Positions 15,114-24,626 are shown, numbered from the stretch's first letter. The stretch is DNA of 35,180 nucleotides from Chthonomonadaceae bacterium (GCA_025352825.1 JANXSG010000161.1:1-35180), one strand, 5' to 3'. Made by a program: numbers and translations. Notes: generated by a model from the sequence alone, not told the origin.

Positions 15114-15873
15114 CTTCCAGAACCTCCATAGCAATATCGTAGTAAGCGCGGGCTCCGCGTGATCGAGGATCGTAGAGAGCGACCGGAATTCCGTGGCTGG
15201 GAGCCTCCGAAAGGCGCACATTGCGGGGGACAATAGTCGGAGACACTTTATCAGAAAAAAATTTTTTAACCTCTGCAACTACCTGCTGAGCCAATCGAAT
15301 TCGGTTGTCGTACATGGTGAGTATCACTTTTGCAACGCCAAGATTGGGATTTAACTGCTGACGTACCAGATCGAGAGTCTTTAGAAGCTGACTGATGCCT
15401 TCAAGTGCATAGTACTCTGTCTGAATAGGAATAATCACAGAATCGCATGCCACAAGGGCATTGAGAGTAAGTAAGCCAAGTGAGGGAGGAGCGTCGATAA
15501 GTACATAGTCGAAGTAAACTCGGGCAGGTTCGAGAGCAAGGCGCAGAACATGTTCACGATCCGGTTGAGATAAAAGGAGCATATCCACCCCGGCAAGATC
15601 GATTGTGGATGGCAGCAGTGCGAGATTAGCAACCTTAGTGGGAATTACAGCGTCGGCAACGGGTTTGTGTTCGGCGAGAACATCGTAAGTGGAGACGCGG
15701 ACACTTCGTTTATCTATACCAAACCCGCTGGTGGCATTTCCCTGTGGATCGAGATCTACCAGCAGCACTTTTTTGCCAGCGAGCGCCATGTAGGTGGCCA
15801 GATTGACTGCGGTGGTCGTTTTACCCACTCCACCCTTCTGGTTCACTACAGCAAACACGGTCGCTCTGGCCAC
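15091..15873 (-). CDS. parA: Chromosome partitioning ATPase ParA/Soj
   Basis: Deviant Walker-type ATPase that binds DNA non-specifically as a dimer and positions ParB-parS complexes. The Walker A motif KGGVGKTT lies at residues 13-20 from the GTG at 15873. VDLDPQGNATSGFG and VLIDAPPSLGLLTLNAL (Walker B region) follow. The 260 residues match Soj. The GTG is preceded by GGGAG at six bases; an ATG at 15906 is possible, but it lacks a site and would add a non-conserved extension. It leads the parA-parB-nudix run, divergent from the restriction-modification genes. Confidence 0.95.
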   Translation of the reverse strand: MARATVFAVVNQKGGVGKTTTAVNLATYMALAGKKVLLVDLDPQGNATSGFGIDKRSVRVSTYDVLAEHKPVADAVIPTKVANLALLPSTIDLAGVDMLLLSQPDREHVLRLALEPARVYFDYVLIDAPPSLGLLTLNALVACDSVIIPIQTEYYALEGISQLLKTLDLVRQQLNPNLGVAKVILTMYDNRIRLAQQVVAEVKKFFSDKVSPTIVPRNVRLSEAPSHGIPVALYDPRSRGARAYYDIAMEVLEDGKKRTG

Positions 15874-16154
15874 ACTACTCTCCCAAATAGAATCAAGACT
15901 AAACATAGAGTTGTGCAGAGGCCATCCACAATCCTGCCGAGTTTTGAGTTTGGGACTTGTCCCGATAAGATTTACTGCGCAACGATTATTTCGTACCGAA
16001 ATCCATAAGTGCAATAGAATATGTATCTGCACATTATTCTACTATACTAGAAGAAGATAGAGAGGACAAAGCATTTCAAATGAAGAAGTTATTAGTATGG
16101 TATTTTACTTTCTGTAAGTACGTCGGAGTTTTGTAACGCGATAGGAGCTAGAGA
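15874..16154. other. Divergent intergenic region, parA / restriction-modification
   Basis: 281 bases, AT-rich toward the methyltransferase. It must hold promoters for both directions; AATAAT-like -10 sequences are present but no clear pair with a -35. I see no separate controller (C) protein gene. Confidence 0.4.
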
Positions 16155-17456
16155 TTGAGTAGTTCACTTACTAAAGAAGAAAAGCGTCTAATTTACTACG
16201 CATCAAACACTATTCCAACGAAAGCTGAGGAAGTCACAAATACTACTCCATTAGACGACTTCAATCTAAATTGGCGAGAACAAGATCTGCCGGAAAATGA
16301 ACGTACGAGGCATGTTCATCGATTGCATCCTTATCTTGGTAAATATATCCCTCAACTAGTAGAAATTTTCTTACGGAAATACTTCGCACCTGGTCAAACA
16401 GTTGTAGATCCCTTTGCGGGCTCAGGGACTACACTTGTTCAAGCGAATGAGCTTGGTATTCATTCAATTGGATGTGATATATCAGCTTTTAATGTGATGT
16501 TGTGTCGAGCAAAAACCGCACGTTATGATTTGAATCTAGTTAAACAAGAAATCCTTTCCATCTTAGAAAAGGTACGCCAACTAAGACATTTTACTGAGTA
16601 TCAGGAGGAGTTTAAGAAGGGATACTTAAAGGAACAATTAAGTTTTTGGGAAGTCGCTCCAACAGATTTGCTTTCAACCAACCCAGTTGCAGATGTACCA
16701 GAAATTTCCCTTAGTGAGACAAGTTCTTCCTACCTTGAAAAGTGGTTTGCACCGCAAGCATTAGAGGAGCTGATAGACTATCGCAATTTGATTGAGACTA
16801 ATTATCATTATCAAGATATTCTCAAGGTCATTCTTTGTCGGTCTGCTCGGTCTGCACGTTTGACCACCCATTATGATCTTGATTTCCCAAAACAGCCTCA
16901 GACAGAGCCATATTATTGCTACAAACATTCTCGAGAGTGCCGACCGACAAATGATGCATTTAAATTTTTGGAGCGATATAGTTTGGATACAATTAAACGC
17001 TTAGAACAGTTTTCTACCGTGCGCAGCGATGCAACCATTGAGGTATATCATGACAATAGCCAAACTGTCACTTTGCCATCTATAGATGGTGTGCTTACTA
17101 GCCCACCTTATGTCGGATTAATAGATTACCACGATCAACATGCGTACGCCTACCATCTTCTAGGACTAGATGATCGCCGTTCTGACGAAATTGGTCCTGC
17201 TGCAGGTGGATCCAGCATAAAGTCAAAAGCGAAGTACCAGAAAGAAATCGCTTGTGTATTTTCCCGCCTTGCCAATGTAATACCAAGCGGTGGAAGAATA
17301 ATCGTAGTAGCTGCAGACAAAGCCAATCTATACCCAGATATCGCCAAAATGATAGGGTTGGAAGAAGAAGCAGTCGTTCAGAGACATGTAAACCGTCGTA
17401 CAGGGCGAAGAAGCGGCGAGTTCTATGAGTCCGTATTTGTTTGGCGTAAAATGTGA
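16155..17456 (+). CDS. Type II DNA methyltransferase (amino-group, SPPY type)
   Basis: A 433-residue S-adenosylmethionine-dependent DNA methyltransferase. HPYLGKYIPQLVEIFLRKYF at 58-77 (motif X region) is followed by VVDPFAGSGTTLVQANELG with motif I FAGSGT at 87-92 and GCDIS at 107-111. Motif IV is SPPY near 316-319 in GVLTSPPYVGLIDYHDQHAY. SPPY is most often seen in N4-cytosine enzymes, but N6-adenine is not excluded. The start is TTG with AGGAG seven bases upstream. It ends 11 bases before the nuclease gene and would protect host DNA from it. Base composition is visibly more AT-rich than parAB or valS, suggesting transfer. Confidence 0.9.
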   Translation: MSSSLTKEEKRLIYYASNTIPTKAEEVTNTTPLDDFNLNWREQDLPENERTRHVHRLHPYLGKYIPQLVEIFLRKYFAPGQTVVDPFAGSGTTLVQANELGIHSIGCDISAFNVMLCRAKTARYDLNLVKQEILSILEKVRQLRHFTEYQEEFKKGYLKEQLSFWEVAPTDLLSTNPVADVPEISLSETSSSYLEKWFAPQALEELIDYRNLIETNYHYQDILKVILCRSARSARLTTHYDLDFPKQPQTEPYYCYKHSRECRPTNDAFKFLERYSLDTIKRLEQFSTVRSDATIEVYHDNSQTVTLPSIDGVLTSPPYVGLIDYHDQHAYAYHLLGLDDRRSDEIGPAAGGSSIKSKAKYQKEIACVFSRLANVIPSGGRIIVVAADKANLYPDIAKMIGLEEEAVVQRHVNRRTGRRSGEFYESVFVWRKM

Positions 17457-17467
17457 AGTGATTATAG

Positions 17468-18322
17468 ATGGATAAAAGTCGGAACATGTCTGATGCTTTG
17501 CGAATGAAAGCTGCAATTCAAGCAGTTATAAAGTCTATGATGGATAGGGTAATGAACAATGTACTTGTCAAAGACCCATTTCTCGCAGATAAGCATCATG
17601 CTGCCAGGCCGTTATATGCCGCTCTTGTCCCGGATGAAATATTTAAGGCATCGCATTTTGAGCGACGATTTGTTACTCCGTTTGGAACTGTATGGGAAAA
17701 ACTTGCTGAGATTGCTGCCATAGAAGGAATGGGATATGGGAAACTAGGACAAACAATTCATGGCACAATTAAAGCAGGGAGACTTCAAAGGATTGCCAAA
17801 GTGTTAAATGATTTAGAGCATCCAGAATTGGGACAGAAAACCCGAATTAGACCGGATTGGGAAAATGAGATAGTTTATGTGCTTAAAGGTAAGGGTGTAG
17901 AGATTCCCGTTCAAGTCGTTTGTGATCTCTATGCGGTAAACAAATCTACAGGTGAGAAATACGCCTTCGAACTAAAAGCTCCACTTCCCAATAGTGACAT
18001 AACAAAAGTAAGTAAAGAGAAAATTCTAAAATTATACAGTATGGAGCCGCGTCCAATAGATGGAGCATATTATGCTTTACCGTATAACCCGTATGGAGAG
18101 CGAAAAGATTACGCATGGACTTTTCCAGCACGATGGTTTAACATGATAGAAGACGAGGTTGTCCTTATTGGGAATGAATTTTGGGATAAGATCGGCGGTG
18201 CTGGAACCTATCAAGCCTTCATATCCGCAATTAATGAAATCGGAGAAGTGTATCGAGATCGCATATATCGAGAAGTTTTAAAAATTGAACCGCCTGAAAG
18301 TGAAATAGTCAAACTCAAATAA
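17468..18322 (+). CDS. Type II restriction endonuclease, TdeIII-like
   Basis: A 284-residue protein downstream of the methyltransferase. LVPDEIFKASHFERRFVTPFGTVWEKLAEIAA at 53-84 and the catalytic-looking segment QVVCDLYAVNKSTGEKYAFELKAPLPN resemble the TdeIII restriction enzyme family, whose type member cuts GGNCC. The likely PD-(D/E)xK residues are D153, E168 and K170, giving D-x14-E-L-K. The family name is from recognition, not a search, and the recognition sequence here is unverified. The start could be 17468 or the ATG at 17486; neither has a strong ribosome site, and translation probably couples to the upstream gene. AT-rich like its partner. It looks intact. Confidence 0.78.
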   Translation: MDKSRNMSDALRMKAAIQAVIKSMMDRVMNNVLVKDPFLADKHHAARPLYAALVPDEIFKASHFERRFVTPFGTVWEKLAEIAAIEGMGYGKLGQTIHGTIKAGRLQRIAKVLNDLEHPELGQKTRIRPDWENEIVYVLKGKGVEIPVQVVCDLYAVNKSTGEKYAFELKAPLPNSDITKVSKEKILKLYSMEPRPIDGAYYALPYNPYGERKDYAWTFPARWFNMIEDEVVLIGNEFWDKIGGAGTYQAFISAINEIGEVYRDRIYREVLKIEPPESEIVKLK

Positions 18323-18374
18323 AATATTGAGCGGACATTGTTAAAAAAATTGATATTCAGTTTCCTACAGCGCA

Positions 18375-18402
18375 CATTCTATGCAACTCATTATATAGAA
18401 TG
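18375..18402. terminator. Hairpin between convergent genes
   Basis: CATTCTAT (18375-18382) and ATAGAATG (18395-18402) form an eight-pair stem with a 12-base loop, between the nuclease end (18322) and the Spy-like gene end (18439). No T-run follows, so termination is inferred from position. Confidence 0.35.
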
Positions 18403-18438
18403 CGTGCCTTCGATTACCAGTATGTATGAAAATCAAAC

Positions 18439-19461
18439 TCACTGCAGAATCCGGAATGTAAATGGCCTACCTGTGAGCAACATCCACTGTTTGTAGTGTT
18501 CTGGAGTGATTAAGGTTAAAGCCTTCTTGCCAATATTTTTGCGAGATTTTTCCGCTTCAACCTTCGCTTCGGCCATTTTTGCCTGCATGGCCTGAGGATC
18601 GAATGGCAGAGGTGTCCGCCCGAGTGATGGTCCGCCTTGAATGGAAGGCTCACCTGGTGAACCCGGCGCTGTGGGAGCGGTCGGTGTGGGGTTTGCTTGA
18701 GGTGGTGGAATAGGTCGCTGCAACCCTCGCATCGCATTCGACATCACTTTGAGCTGTGCAGACTGATACTCGGATCCAAGCTGGTCCAGTTTCTCTCTTT
18801 CGAGAGGAGTGAGGCCGAGTATATCCGATATTTTAGGGTCGATCATTGCAAGGGGTCCACGCATCTGAAGATCGAGTTCGTGAAGACGAGTGATCTGTTT
18901 TGATTTGAGGATTTTTTCAAGTTTTGCATCTAGATCATCGAGCATATGTGTCATCAATCCCTGCATTTTGCTCTGAGAATCCTCCATGCGCTGACGGCGG
19001 TCCGCGGGAGTTAGAGATTCTCCTGGAGAGGATGGATCATCCGGAATAATCGGATTTACGGAGGATGCGGGAGCGCTTTTTTTCCGAACTGAGCCAATCA
19101 GTTCCTGAATCTGAGTCCGCATGGTACTCATCATGTTCTGTCTGGAGGAAGTTTCAATCTCCTCTATCTGCTCACGCTGCTGTGCGGATATCAGGAGCTC
19201 GGTACGCACATCATCCCGCATAATAAGAGCAGGAATGCTGGATCGAAGAGGATTGATATCCATCATCTGCCGACCCGGTCCACCCATCAGAAAACCGCCC
19301 ATACCCATCAGTCCAGCACCAGGGAAGTTAGGGCGTCCGATTCCTGGTGAGCCTGGTTTTGCTGGTGGAACAGAGTTCTGCTTTGTCATAGCAGGTACAA
19401 GCAAGGCTGTGGTAAATGTAACTGCTGCCAGTAGAACAAACTGATTTTGTGCAAACCTCAT
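18439..19461 (-). CDS. Exported Spy/LTxxQ-like helical protein, Pro/Gly-rich
   Basis: A 340-residue exported protein from the ATG at 19461, with AGAGGG six bases before it; the longer frame to 19488 has no site. A signal peptide is followed by a Pro/Gly/Met-rich segment (PPAKPGSPGIGRPNFPGAGLMGMGGFLMGGPG). Two helical LTxxQ-like units come next: ISAQQREQIEEIETSSRQNM, and KILKSKQITRLHELDLQMRGPLAMIDPKISDILGLTPLEREKLDQL. The second unit is a pattern common in planctomycete periplasmic proteins. A second proline-rich linker (PPPQANPTPTAPTAPGSPGEP) precedes a helical C-terminus. CpxP/Spy-type proteins act as periplasmic chaperones or stress sensors; that role is inferred. Last gene of the run from 20388. 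Confidence 0.75.
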   Translation of the reverse strand: MRFAQNQFVLLAAVTFTTALLVPAMTKQNSVPPAKPGSPGIGRPNFPGAGLMGMGGFLMGGPGRQMMDINPLRSSIPALIMRDDVRTELLISAQQREQIEEIETSSRQNMMSTMRTQIQELIGSVRKKSAPASSVNPIIPDDPSSPGESLTPADRRQRMEDSQSKMQGLMTHMLDDLDAKLEKILKSKQITRLHELDLQMRGPLAMIDPKISDILGLTPLEREKLDQLGSEYQSAQLKVMSNAMRGLQRPIPPPQANPTPTAPTAPGSPGEPSIQGGPSLGRTPLPFDPQAMQAKMAEAKVEAEKSRKNIGKKALTLITPEHYKQWMLLTGRPFTFRILQ

Positions 19462-19481
19462 AATAACCCTCTTACTGCAAG

Positions 19482-19982
19482 CTACCAAAGAATCCAGCCT
19501 GGCCGCTTGCGAGCCAGAATGGCATCTAAACCAAAAACTCTACCAGCACCTGAGATGAGAACTGCAAACTCCATCGCTAAAAAAGACTCATTCAGTCCCT
19601 GCGATATTGGACCGTCCAGCCAGGTGGCAAGAAGATAGTTGATATTCATAACTATCGCCAGAAGCACGGAGATCCGTGTACATAGCCCTACAATAAGAAG
19701 TAATCCCACTCCAATCTCACCGAATACTACTAAATACGTAAACAGCGAGCTGTGTGGCAGCACCGTATGCATCAGGAAATGATGGTACGTTCCTTCAGCC
19801 ATTGCAGAAGTCCATTGAAGCACGGTAGTTTTGAGTTGCGATGTACCTATCCAGTCCCATTTCTGAAGTCCCGCCAAGAGCAGTTTAACTCCTAAAAATA
19901 GTCGGATAATTACCACCGCCGCACCTACGGAAGATCGATATGCTGGGGAGATCCCTTTGGAACTGTCAGACCTCCGCGGCAT
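19482..19982 (-). CDS. DoxX family membrane protein
   Basis: A 166-residue protein with four hydrophobic helices: VVIIRLFLGVKLLLAGLQKW, LFTYLVVFGEIGVGLLLIVGLC, ISVLLAIVMNINYLLATW and a C-terminal helix (SFLAMEFAVLISGAG). The GE.GVG.LL.GL.TR pattern of helix 2 is the DoxX/TQO-small-subunit signature. DoxX proteins are often linked to thiosulfate oxidation or redox stress complexes; the function here is open. The ATG at 19982 overlaps the end of the CoA-binding gene by 17 bases. The longer frame to 20129 lies inside that gene and is not used. Confidence 0.85.
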   Translation of the reverse strand: MPRRSDSSKGISPAYRSSVGAAVVIIRLFLGVKLLLAGLQKWDWIGTSQLKTTVLQWTSAMAEGTYHHFLMHTVLPHSSLFTYLVVFGEIGVGLLLIVGLCTRISVLLAIVMNINYLLATWLDGPISQGLNESFLAMEFAVLISGAGRVFGLDAILARKRPGWILW

Positions 19983-20388
19983 ATCGAGCCTTTGCCTGAG
20001 CGGCCGCAACCATAATACAGGGTCCACCAGAAATAATTTCCATTGCGAAACTCCGTGCCAGATTAAAAACTGCCAGCGATTCAGAACCTGGCTGCATCCA
20101 TAAATAAGGAATATGGAGATGTCCGGCAATGGTTACAAGTTCTTCAGTTACTTGTGGCGGTGTAACAGTCACCAGACAATCAATTTCACCTGGAATATTA
20201 TCCAAAGACGGATAGCATGGATCGCCATCGATGCTGTCGGTTTCCGGGTTGATTGCATAGACCTCATAACCGGCAGATTTCAGAGATTGATAGACTTTGT
20301 ATCCGTATTTTTCAGAATCACGCGATACACCTGCTACCGCGAACCGCTTTTTACTCATAATAGTTTCGATCATCGCACGTGTAGACAA
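19966..20388 (-). CDS. CoA-binding domain protein (YccU-like)
   Basis: A 140-residue Rossmann-fold protein of the CoA-binding family: FAVAGVSRDSEKYGYKVYQSLKSAGYEVYAINPETDSIDG near the N-terminus, then CYPSLDNIPGEIDCLVTVTPPQVTEELV and LWMQPGSES. These short proteins resemble the N-terminal domain of succinyl-CoA synthetase alpha, but lack the catalytic half; their roles are unclear. The start is a TTG with AGGAG four bases upstream; the ATG at 20373 is an alternative. First gene of a three-gene run (with DoxX and the Spy-like gene) behind the promoter at 20441-20469. Confidence 0.9.
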   Translation of the reverse strand: MSTRAMIETIMSKKRFAVAGVSRDSEKYGYKVYQSLKSAGYEVYAINPETDSIDGDPCYPSLDNIPGEIDCLVTVTPPQVTEELVTIAGHLHIPYLWMQPGSESLAVFNLARSFAMEIISGGPCIMVAAAQAKARYAAEV

Positions 20389-20440
20389 AGGGCTCCTGCT
20401 TTCTCGTTAAAGTTCAAAGGACGATTCTTGTTATGTTGAT

Positions 20441-20469
20441 AGTTTAGCCCTTTTGAAGTAACTTGTCAA
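20441..20469 (-). promoter_or_regulatory. Promoter of the CoA-binding/DoxX/Spy-like run
   Basis: Minus-strand TTGACA (20464-20469, perfect), a 17-base spacer and TAAACT (20441-20446, four of six). It lies about 50 bases upstream of the TTG start. Confidence 0.6.
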
Positions 20470-20624
20470 TGGAGTTACGTCGCGAGTTGATCAGGGCCTC
20501 GTATCGTTTAAGGCGCTGTTTCTACCGTTAGAAGGGATAGGCGGACATAATATCGAATAGTAGTTAAGTATAAATAGAATGAATTAAGTTGTTGGTTTGT
20601 TTGAATATTGATTGGAGACTTGTC

Positions 20625-22055
20625 GTGAACTCGATTCTGCAGGGATTGTTATCTTTGATGCCGGGAACTCAACTGCTGTGTATTGTGATATCCGCTATTG
20701 TAGCCACTGCCGCCATCGCAAACAACAGTCATATTAACGAAAAACAGATGACTCGTGGCGCCCTGCATAAAGATTTGGATAACAATATAAATTTTTCGCC
20801 AGATGGTACCCGTCTCGTGTTTGATTACAGGGGTGAGGGTGGAATTAATACAAATACTCGCGTAGGCATTCTCGATCTTCGGACAGGAAGAGATCGGCTT
20901 TGCTATGAAGAAAAGCCTCCGATAAAAGGTATCGGCGCTACGAGTTTTATTAGCAACTCCGAAATCGTGGCTATTCATGCCCTTACTTCAGGGTTAACCT
21001 ACGATCTGACCGTACGAGGGGGCATGATCATTGCAGCGGATGGAAGCGGAAAAATACGATGGCTCGACAGCCGTAATGTTATCCCACCATACACTGCAGG
21101 CGCGCTCAGAGGCGGCACTCATAAGCATGAACCAGATTCCACGGGGCAATGGATAGGGTTCACCTATAACGATCTGATTATGAAAACACGTAACCACTCC
21201 GACCTTCGAAATGTGGGAGTGTGTAAACGTGGGATTAAAGTCGAAGTACCTGAAGATGCAAAAGGGCAAAACTTCACGGGGGAGAGCTTTGCGGTTTTAC
21301 TAACGGCGTGCGTCGATAATCCCTCTCCTGGTACGGATGAGTATCAGCGCGCAGAGGCTGATTGCTGGGTTGGCAAAGAAGGCTATCCAATATCAAATGG
21401 CGGCCATCAGCGTGCGAGGGCATTTAGAGGGGCAGTAGCATCAAAAAATGGCGATAAAATAGAGATGGTGGGCGATCTCTTCGTGGTAGATGTACCAGAG
21501 GATATTACAGTGCCCGGTCCACTCGGCCCTCTTCAGGGAACAGATACCGACTATCCCAAACCGCCAAAAGGCGCTGTTGTTCGTAGAATCACGCATACAG
21601 CATCAGACCCTGATCCGGAATTGCGTGGTATCAATGGGCAGATTCGGGGCAGCGACGATGGAAGATGGGTGGCATATCTAGGCAAAATCAAAGTTGATGG
21701 GCATTTTGAAAATCAGATATTTGTCGCTTCGCCTGGCACCGGTGAGGTACGCCAACTCTCTTCTCTTCACGGAGGTGTGATGGATGGTGTGCGATCGCCA
21801 AATCGAGGCGTGATGGATGGCCTGCGTTTTGCACCTAATGGCCGGTATGTGGCGGGTGTTACGGGAATAGGTGAGATTGTTGTTTTCAGCACGGATTCTG
21901 ATAACTGGGGAGCATCTACGTTTCTTACAAAGCCGAACAAACACATGGCAATAAATGTGGTGATATCGCCGGATTCCACTCTCATCGTGTATAATCGTGT
22001 GATTAATGGAATCAGCCAGATTTTCTCAACGACCTATCCTCAGGCAATAAAATAA
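20625..22055 (+). CDS. DUF3748 (YidR-like) exported beta-propeller protein
   Basis: A 476-residue protein from the GTG at 20625, with GGAG seven bases upstream; the longer frame to 20589 has no site. An N-terminal hydrophobic signal is followed by TolB/WD-like propeller repeats: NINFSPDGTRLVFDYRGEGGINTNTRVGILDLRTGRD, GGTHKHEPDSTGQWIGFTYND, GQIRGSDDGRWVAYLGKI, LRFAPNGRYVAGV and VVISPDSTLIVYNR. The sequence matches what I recall of DUF3748, the family of E. coli YidR, which has no assigned function. A short internal duplication (GVMDGVR then GVMDGLR) lies near 21775-21825. The planctomycete-type cytochrome gene begins 21 bases later, so the two are probably cotranscribed. Confidence 0.82.
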   Translation: MNSILQGLLSLMPGTQLLCIVISAIVATAAIANNSHINEKQMTRGALHKDLDNNINFSPDGTRLVFDYRGEGGINTNTRVGILDLRTGRDRLCYEEKPPIKGIGATSFISNSEIVAIHALTSGLTYDLTVRGGMIIAADGSGKIRWLDSRNVIPPYTAGALRGGTHKHEPDSTGQWIGFTYNDLIMKTRNHSDLRNVGVCKRGIKVEVPEDAKGQNFTGESFAVLLTACVDNPSPGTDEYQRAEADCWVGKEGYPISNGGHQRARAFRGAVASKNGDKIEMVGDLFVVDVPEDITVPGPLGPLQGTDTDYPKPPKGAVVRRITHTASDPDPELRGINGQIRGSDDGRWVAYLGKIKVDGHFENQIFVASPGTGEVRQLSSLHGGVMDGVRSPNRGVMDGLRFAPNGRYVAGVTGIGEIVVFSTDSDNWGASTFLTKPNKHMAINVVISPDSTLIVYNRVINGISQIFSTTYPQAIK

Positions 22056-22076
22056 GAAAGCTTTTTGAAACACAAT

Positions 22077-24626
22077 ATGAAACTTTTCTATTTCTCAGGA
22101 AAAAATACAAGGATAGCACTCGCAATATTTGGTTTTGGATTGGTGATCAGCAATGCACAGGCGCAATCTTCCGTTTCACCACTTAAGCGCGACTTCTTTA
22201 CGCCAGAACAGATGCAGTTCTACAATGAACAGGTCGAGCCAATTCTGAAGCAGAGCTGTTTTAGTTGTCATGGGGATGGCGCTGATCTGAGTGGCAGACT
22301 CAACCTGATGTCGAGAACAGCAATCTTAAAAGGCGGAAACTCTGGATCTGCAATATCCCTTAGCAAACCAGGTGAAAGCCTGCTGCTCCGCGCAGTGAAC
22401 TATCAGGGCAGGCAGATGCCTCCTTCTGGAAAGCTGCCGCAGTCCCAGATAGATATCCTCACTCGCTGGGTTGAAATGGGACTTCCATTATCGCCAGAAA
22501 AGGGATCGAAAAGTGCGCTGACTCCTAAAAAAGGTCCCCCACCAGTCAACGTTCAGAATAAGCGATTTTGGTCTTTCCAGCCAGTTAAGCGGCCTTTGGT
22601 ACCTTCTGCTAAAAATTCTTTATGGGTGAAGAATCCGATTGACGCCTTTATACACACCAAAGTCCTATCCAGAGGTTTGAAACCCGCCCCACCCGCCAGT
22701 AAGAATGTACTTCTGCGAAGGGTCACCTACGACCTGATTGGTCTTCCTCCAACCCCAAAAGAGGTACAAGCCTTTATGGACGATCACAGCCCATTCGCAT
22801 ATGAAAAAGTGGTTGATCGACTATTGGCATCACCACAATACGGGGAGCGTTGGGGGCGCCACTGGCTCGATCTGGTGCGGTATGCCGAGACCAATAGCTT
22901 CGAACGAGATGGCGCGAAACCATTTGTTTGGCGATATCGAGACTATGTAATTCGATCATTTAACGAAGATAAGCCATACGATCAATTTATCCGAGAACAG
23001 CTTGCTGGTGACGAACTGCACAAGCACAATATTGATTCTCTGATAGCGACTGGATACTACAGGCTTGGCACCTGGGATGATGAACCATCGGATACATTGC
23101 AGGCAAGATACGATGAACTGGACGATATTGCAGCTACCACGGGGCAAGTATTTTTAGGACTAACGGTGAACTGTGCACGCTGCCACGACCACAAACTGGA
23201 TCCAATACCGCAGAAGGACTACTATCGGCTTCTATCTTTCTTTCAGGGATTGAATCGATATGGGAATGGCGGTGGAGATTCCGTGACTACAAGCTCTCTG
23301 CGCCCGATCTCATCTGCTTCGGAACAGGCCAAGCACTCATTGGAAGAGTCGGTCTACAATGAGAAATTGAAGAACTGTGAGTCTGCTTTGAAGCAGATTG
23401 AAGATACTGTGCGGTCTAGCTTTCAGCCAGTTGAAAAAGAAGAGTTCGCTCATGAGGATCGTCGTATTCCAATCCTGCAAAAACGTGTACCAGCTTTACT
23501 CAGTCAGGAAACGGTAAATAAGTACGCCGATCTCATAAAACAACGTGATCTTCTCCGGAAAAATCCACCCGTCGGTCTGGAAATGGCACTCTGTGTCACC
23601 GAAGCCAGCAAGACACCTCCCCCAACCTATGTTCTGTTAAGAGGCAGCCCTCATGCACAGGGTGATCAGGTAGAGCCTGCTTTCCTCTCGATTCTTTCTC
23701 CGCCTGCTCCAATAATTAGTCCACAACCGCATGATGTTCAATCAAGTGGAAGACGTTTAGCGCTTGCAAACTGGATCGCCAGCAAAGATAATCAACTTAC
23801 GGCGCGAGTGATGGTCAATCGTATCTGGCAGCATCATTTTGGGCGAGGACTGGTACGATCAGCCAATAACTTTGGCTTTCAAGGAACTCCGCCTACGCAT
23901 CCAGAACTGCTTGATTGGCTGGCTTCGGAGTTTGTGCGCAATGGATGGAAAATCAAGCCTCTGCATAAACTTGTCCTGATGTCGGGTACATACCAGATGT
24001 CTTCTAAAACAGACTCGGCAGCGTTGAAGATCGATCCGGAAAATGATAGTTTCTGGCGATTCGATATGCGGCGTCTGGATGCGGAGGAGATTCGAGATTC
24101 GATATTGGCTGTGAATGGCAGTTTGAACCCTAATATGGGAGGGCCGAGTATTTTCCCTGAAATACCTAAAGAGGTGCTTGCCGGCCAATCGATACCAGGC
24201 AATGGCTGGACGGTCTCGACGCCTTCGGAGCAGATTAGGCGAAGTATCTATGTCCATGTTAAACGCTCCATGGCGCTTCCTATTTTGGCCAGCTACGATG
24301 TCGCCGATACCGATTTCACATGTCCGGCGCGTTTCTCCACCACCCAACCGACCCAAGCTCTTGGAATGCTGAACAGTGTTTTTATGAACGATCAGGCAAA
24401 GATTTTTGCTGAATATGTGCGGCATATCGCAGGAACAAACCTGAAAACGCAAGTTACGCTCGCACTCACACGAGTACTCCAGCGAGAACCCACAACGAAG
24501 GAGATAGAACGAGGTATAAAGTTTATGCATCAAATCAAAGGTCGTGATGGAATCAGCTCGGAAAGTGCCCTGCAATATTTTTGTGTGATCGCGCTTAGTC
24601 TGAACGAGTTCGTCTATTTGGATTGA
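22077..24626 (+). CDS. PSCyt1-DUF1549-DUF1553 protein
   Basis: An exported protein of 849 residues. After a signal peptide (cleavage near ISNAQA), a planctomycete-type cytochrome c domain (PSCyt1) carries CFSCHGDG near residue 60 and GRQMPPSGKLP as the axial methionine region. DUF1549 (PSCyt2) follows from about 185 with RRVTYDLIGLPPTPKEVQAF, YGERWGRHWLDLVRYAETNSFE and YDQFIREQLAGDEL. CARCHDHKLDPIPQKDYY adds a second CxxCH haem site. DUF1553 (PSD1) closes it, with LANWIASKDNQLTARVMVNRIWQHHFGRGLV and LDWLASEFVRNGWKIKPLHKLVLMSGTYQ. Function is unknown, often discussed with DUF1501 partners and polysaccharide use. The start could also be TTG at 22065; neither has a clear site. Confidence 0.94.
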   Translation: MKLFYFSGKNTRIALAIFGFGLVISNAQAQSSVSPLKRDFFTPEQMQFYNEQVEPILKQSCFSCHGDGADLSGRLNLMSRTAILKGGNSGSAISLSKPGESLLLRAVNYQGRQMPPSGKLPQSQIDILTRWVEMGLPLSPEKGSKSALTPKKGPPPVNVQNKRFWSFQPVKRPLVPSAKNSLWVKNPIDAFIHTKVLSRGLKPAPPASKNVLLRRVTYDLIGLPPTPKEVQAFMDDHSPFAYEKVVDRLLASPQYGERWGRHWLDLVRYAETNSFERDGAKPFVWRYRDYVIRSFNEDKPYDQFIREQLAGDELHKHNIDSLIATGYYRLGTWDDEPSDTLQARYDELDDIAATTGQVFLGLTVNCARCHDHKLDPIPQKDYYRLLSFFQGLNRYGNGGGDSVTTSSLRPISSASEQAKHSLEESVYNEKLKNCESALKQIEDTVRSSFQPVEKEEFAHEDRRIPILQKRVPALLSQETVNKYADLIKQRDLLRKNPPVGLEMALCVTEASKTPPPTYVLLRGSPHAQGDQVEPAFLSILSPPAPIISPQPHDVQSSGRRLALANWIASKDNQLTARVMVNRIWQHHFGRGLVRSANNFGFQGTPPTHPELLDWLASEFVRNGWKIKPLHKLVLMSGTYQMSSKTDSAALKIDPENDSFWRFDMRRLDAEEIRDSILAVNGSLNPNMGGPSIFPEIPKEVLAGQSIPGNGWTVSTPSEQIRRSIYVHVKRSMALPILASYDVADTDFTCPARFSTTQPTQALGMLNSVFMNDQAKIFAEYVRHIAGTNLKTQVTLALTRVLQREPTTKEIERGIKFMHQIKGRDGISSESALQYFCVIALSLNEFVYLD

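Noticed and set aside
23859-24575. Minus-strand open frame of 238 codons inside the PSCyt1/DUF1553 gene
   Set aside because: Fully antisense to the DUF1553 domain, with no recognisable protein features.
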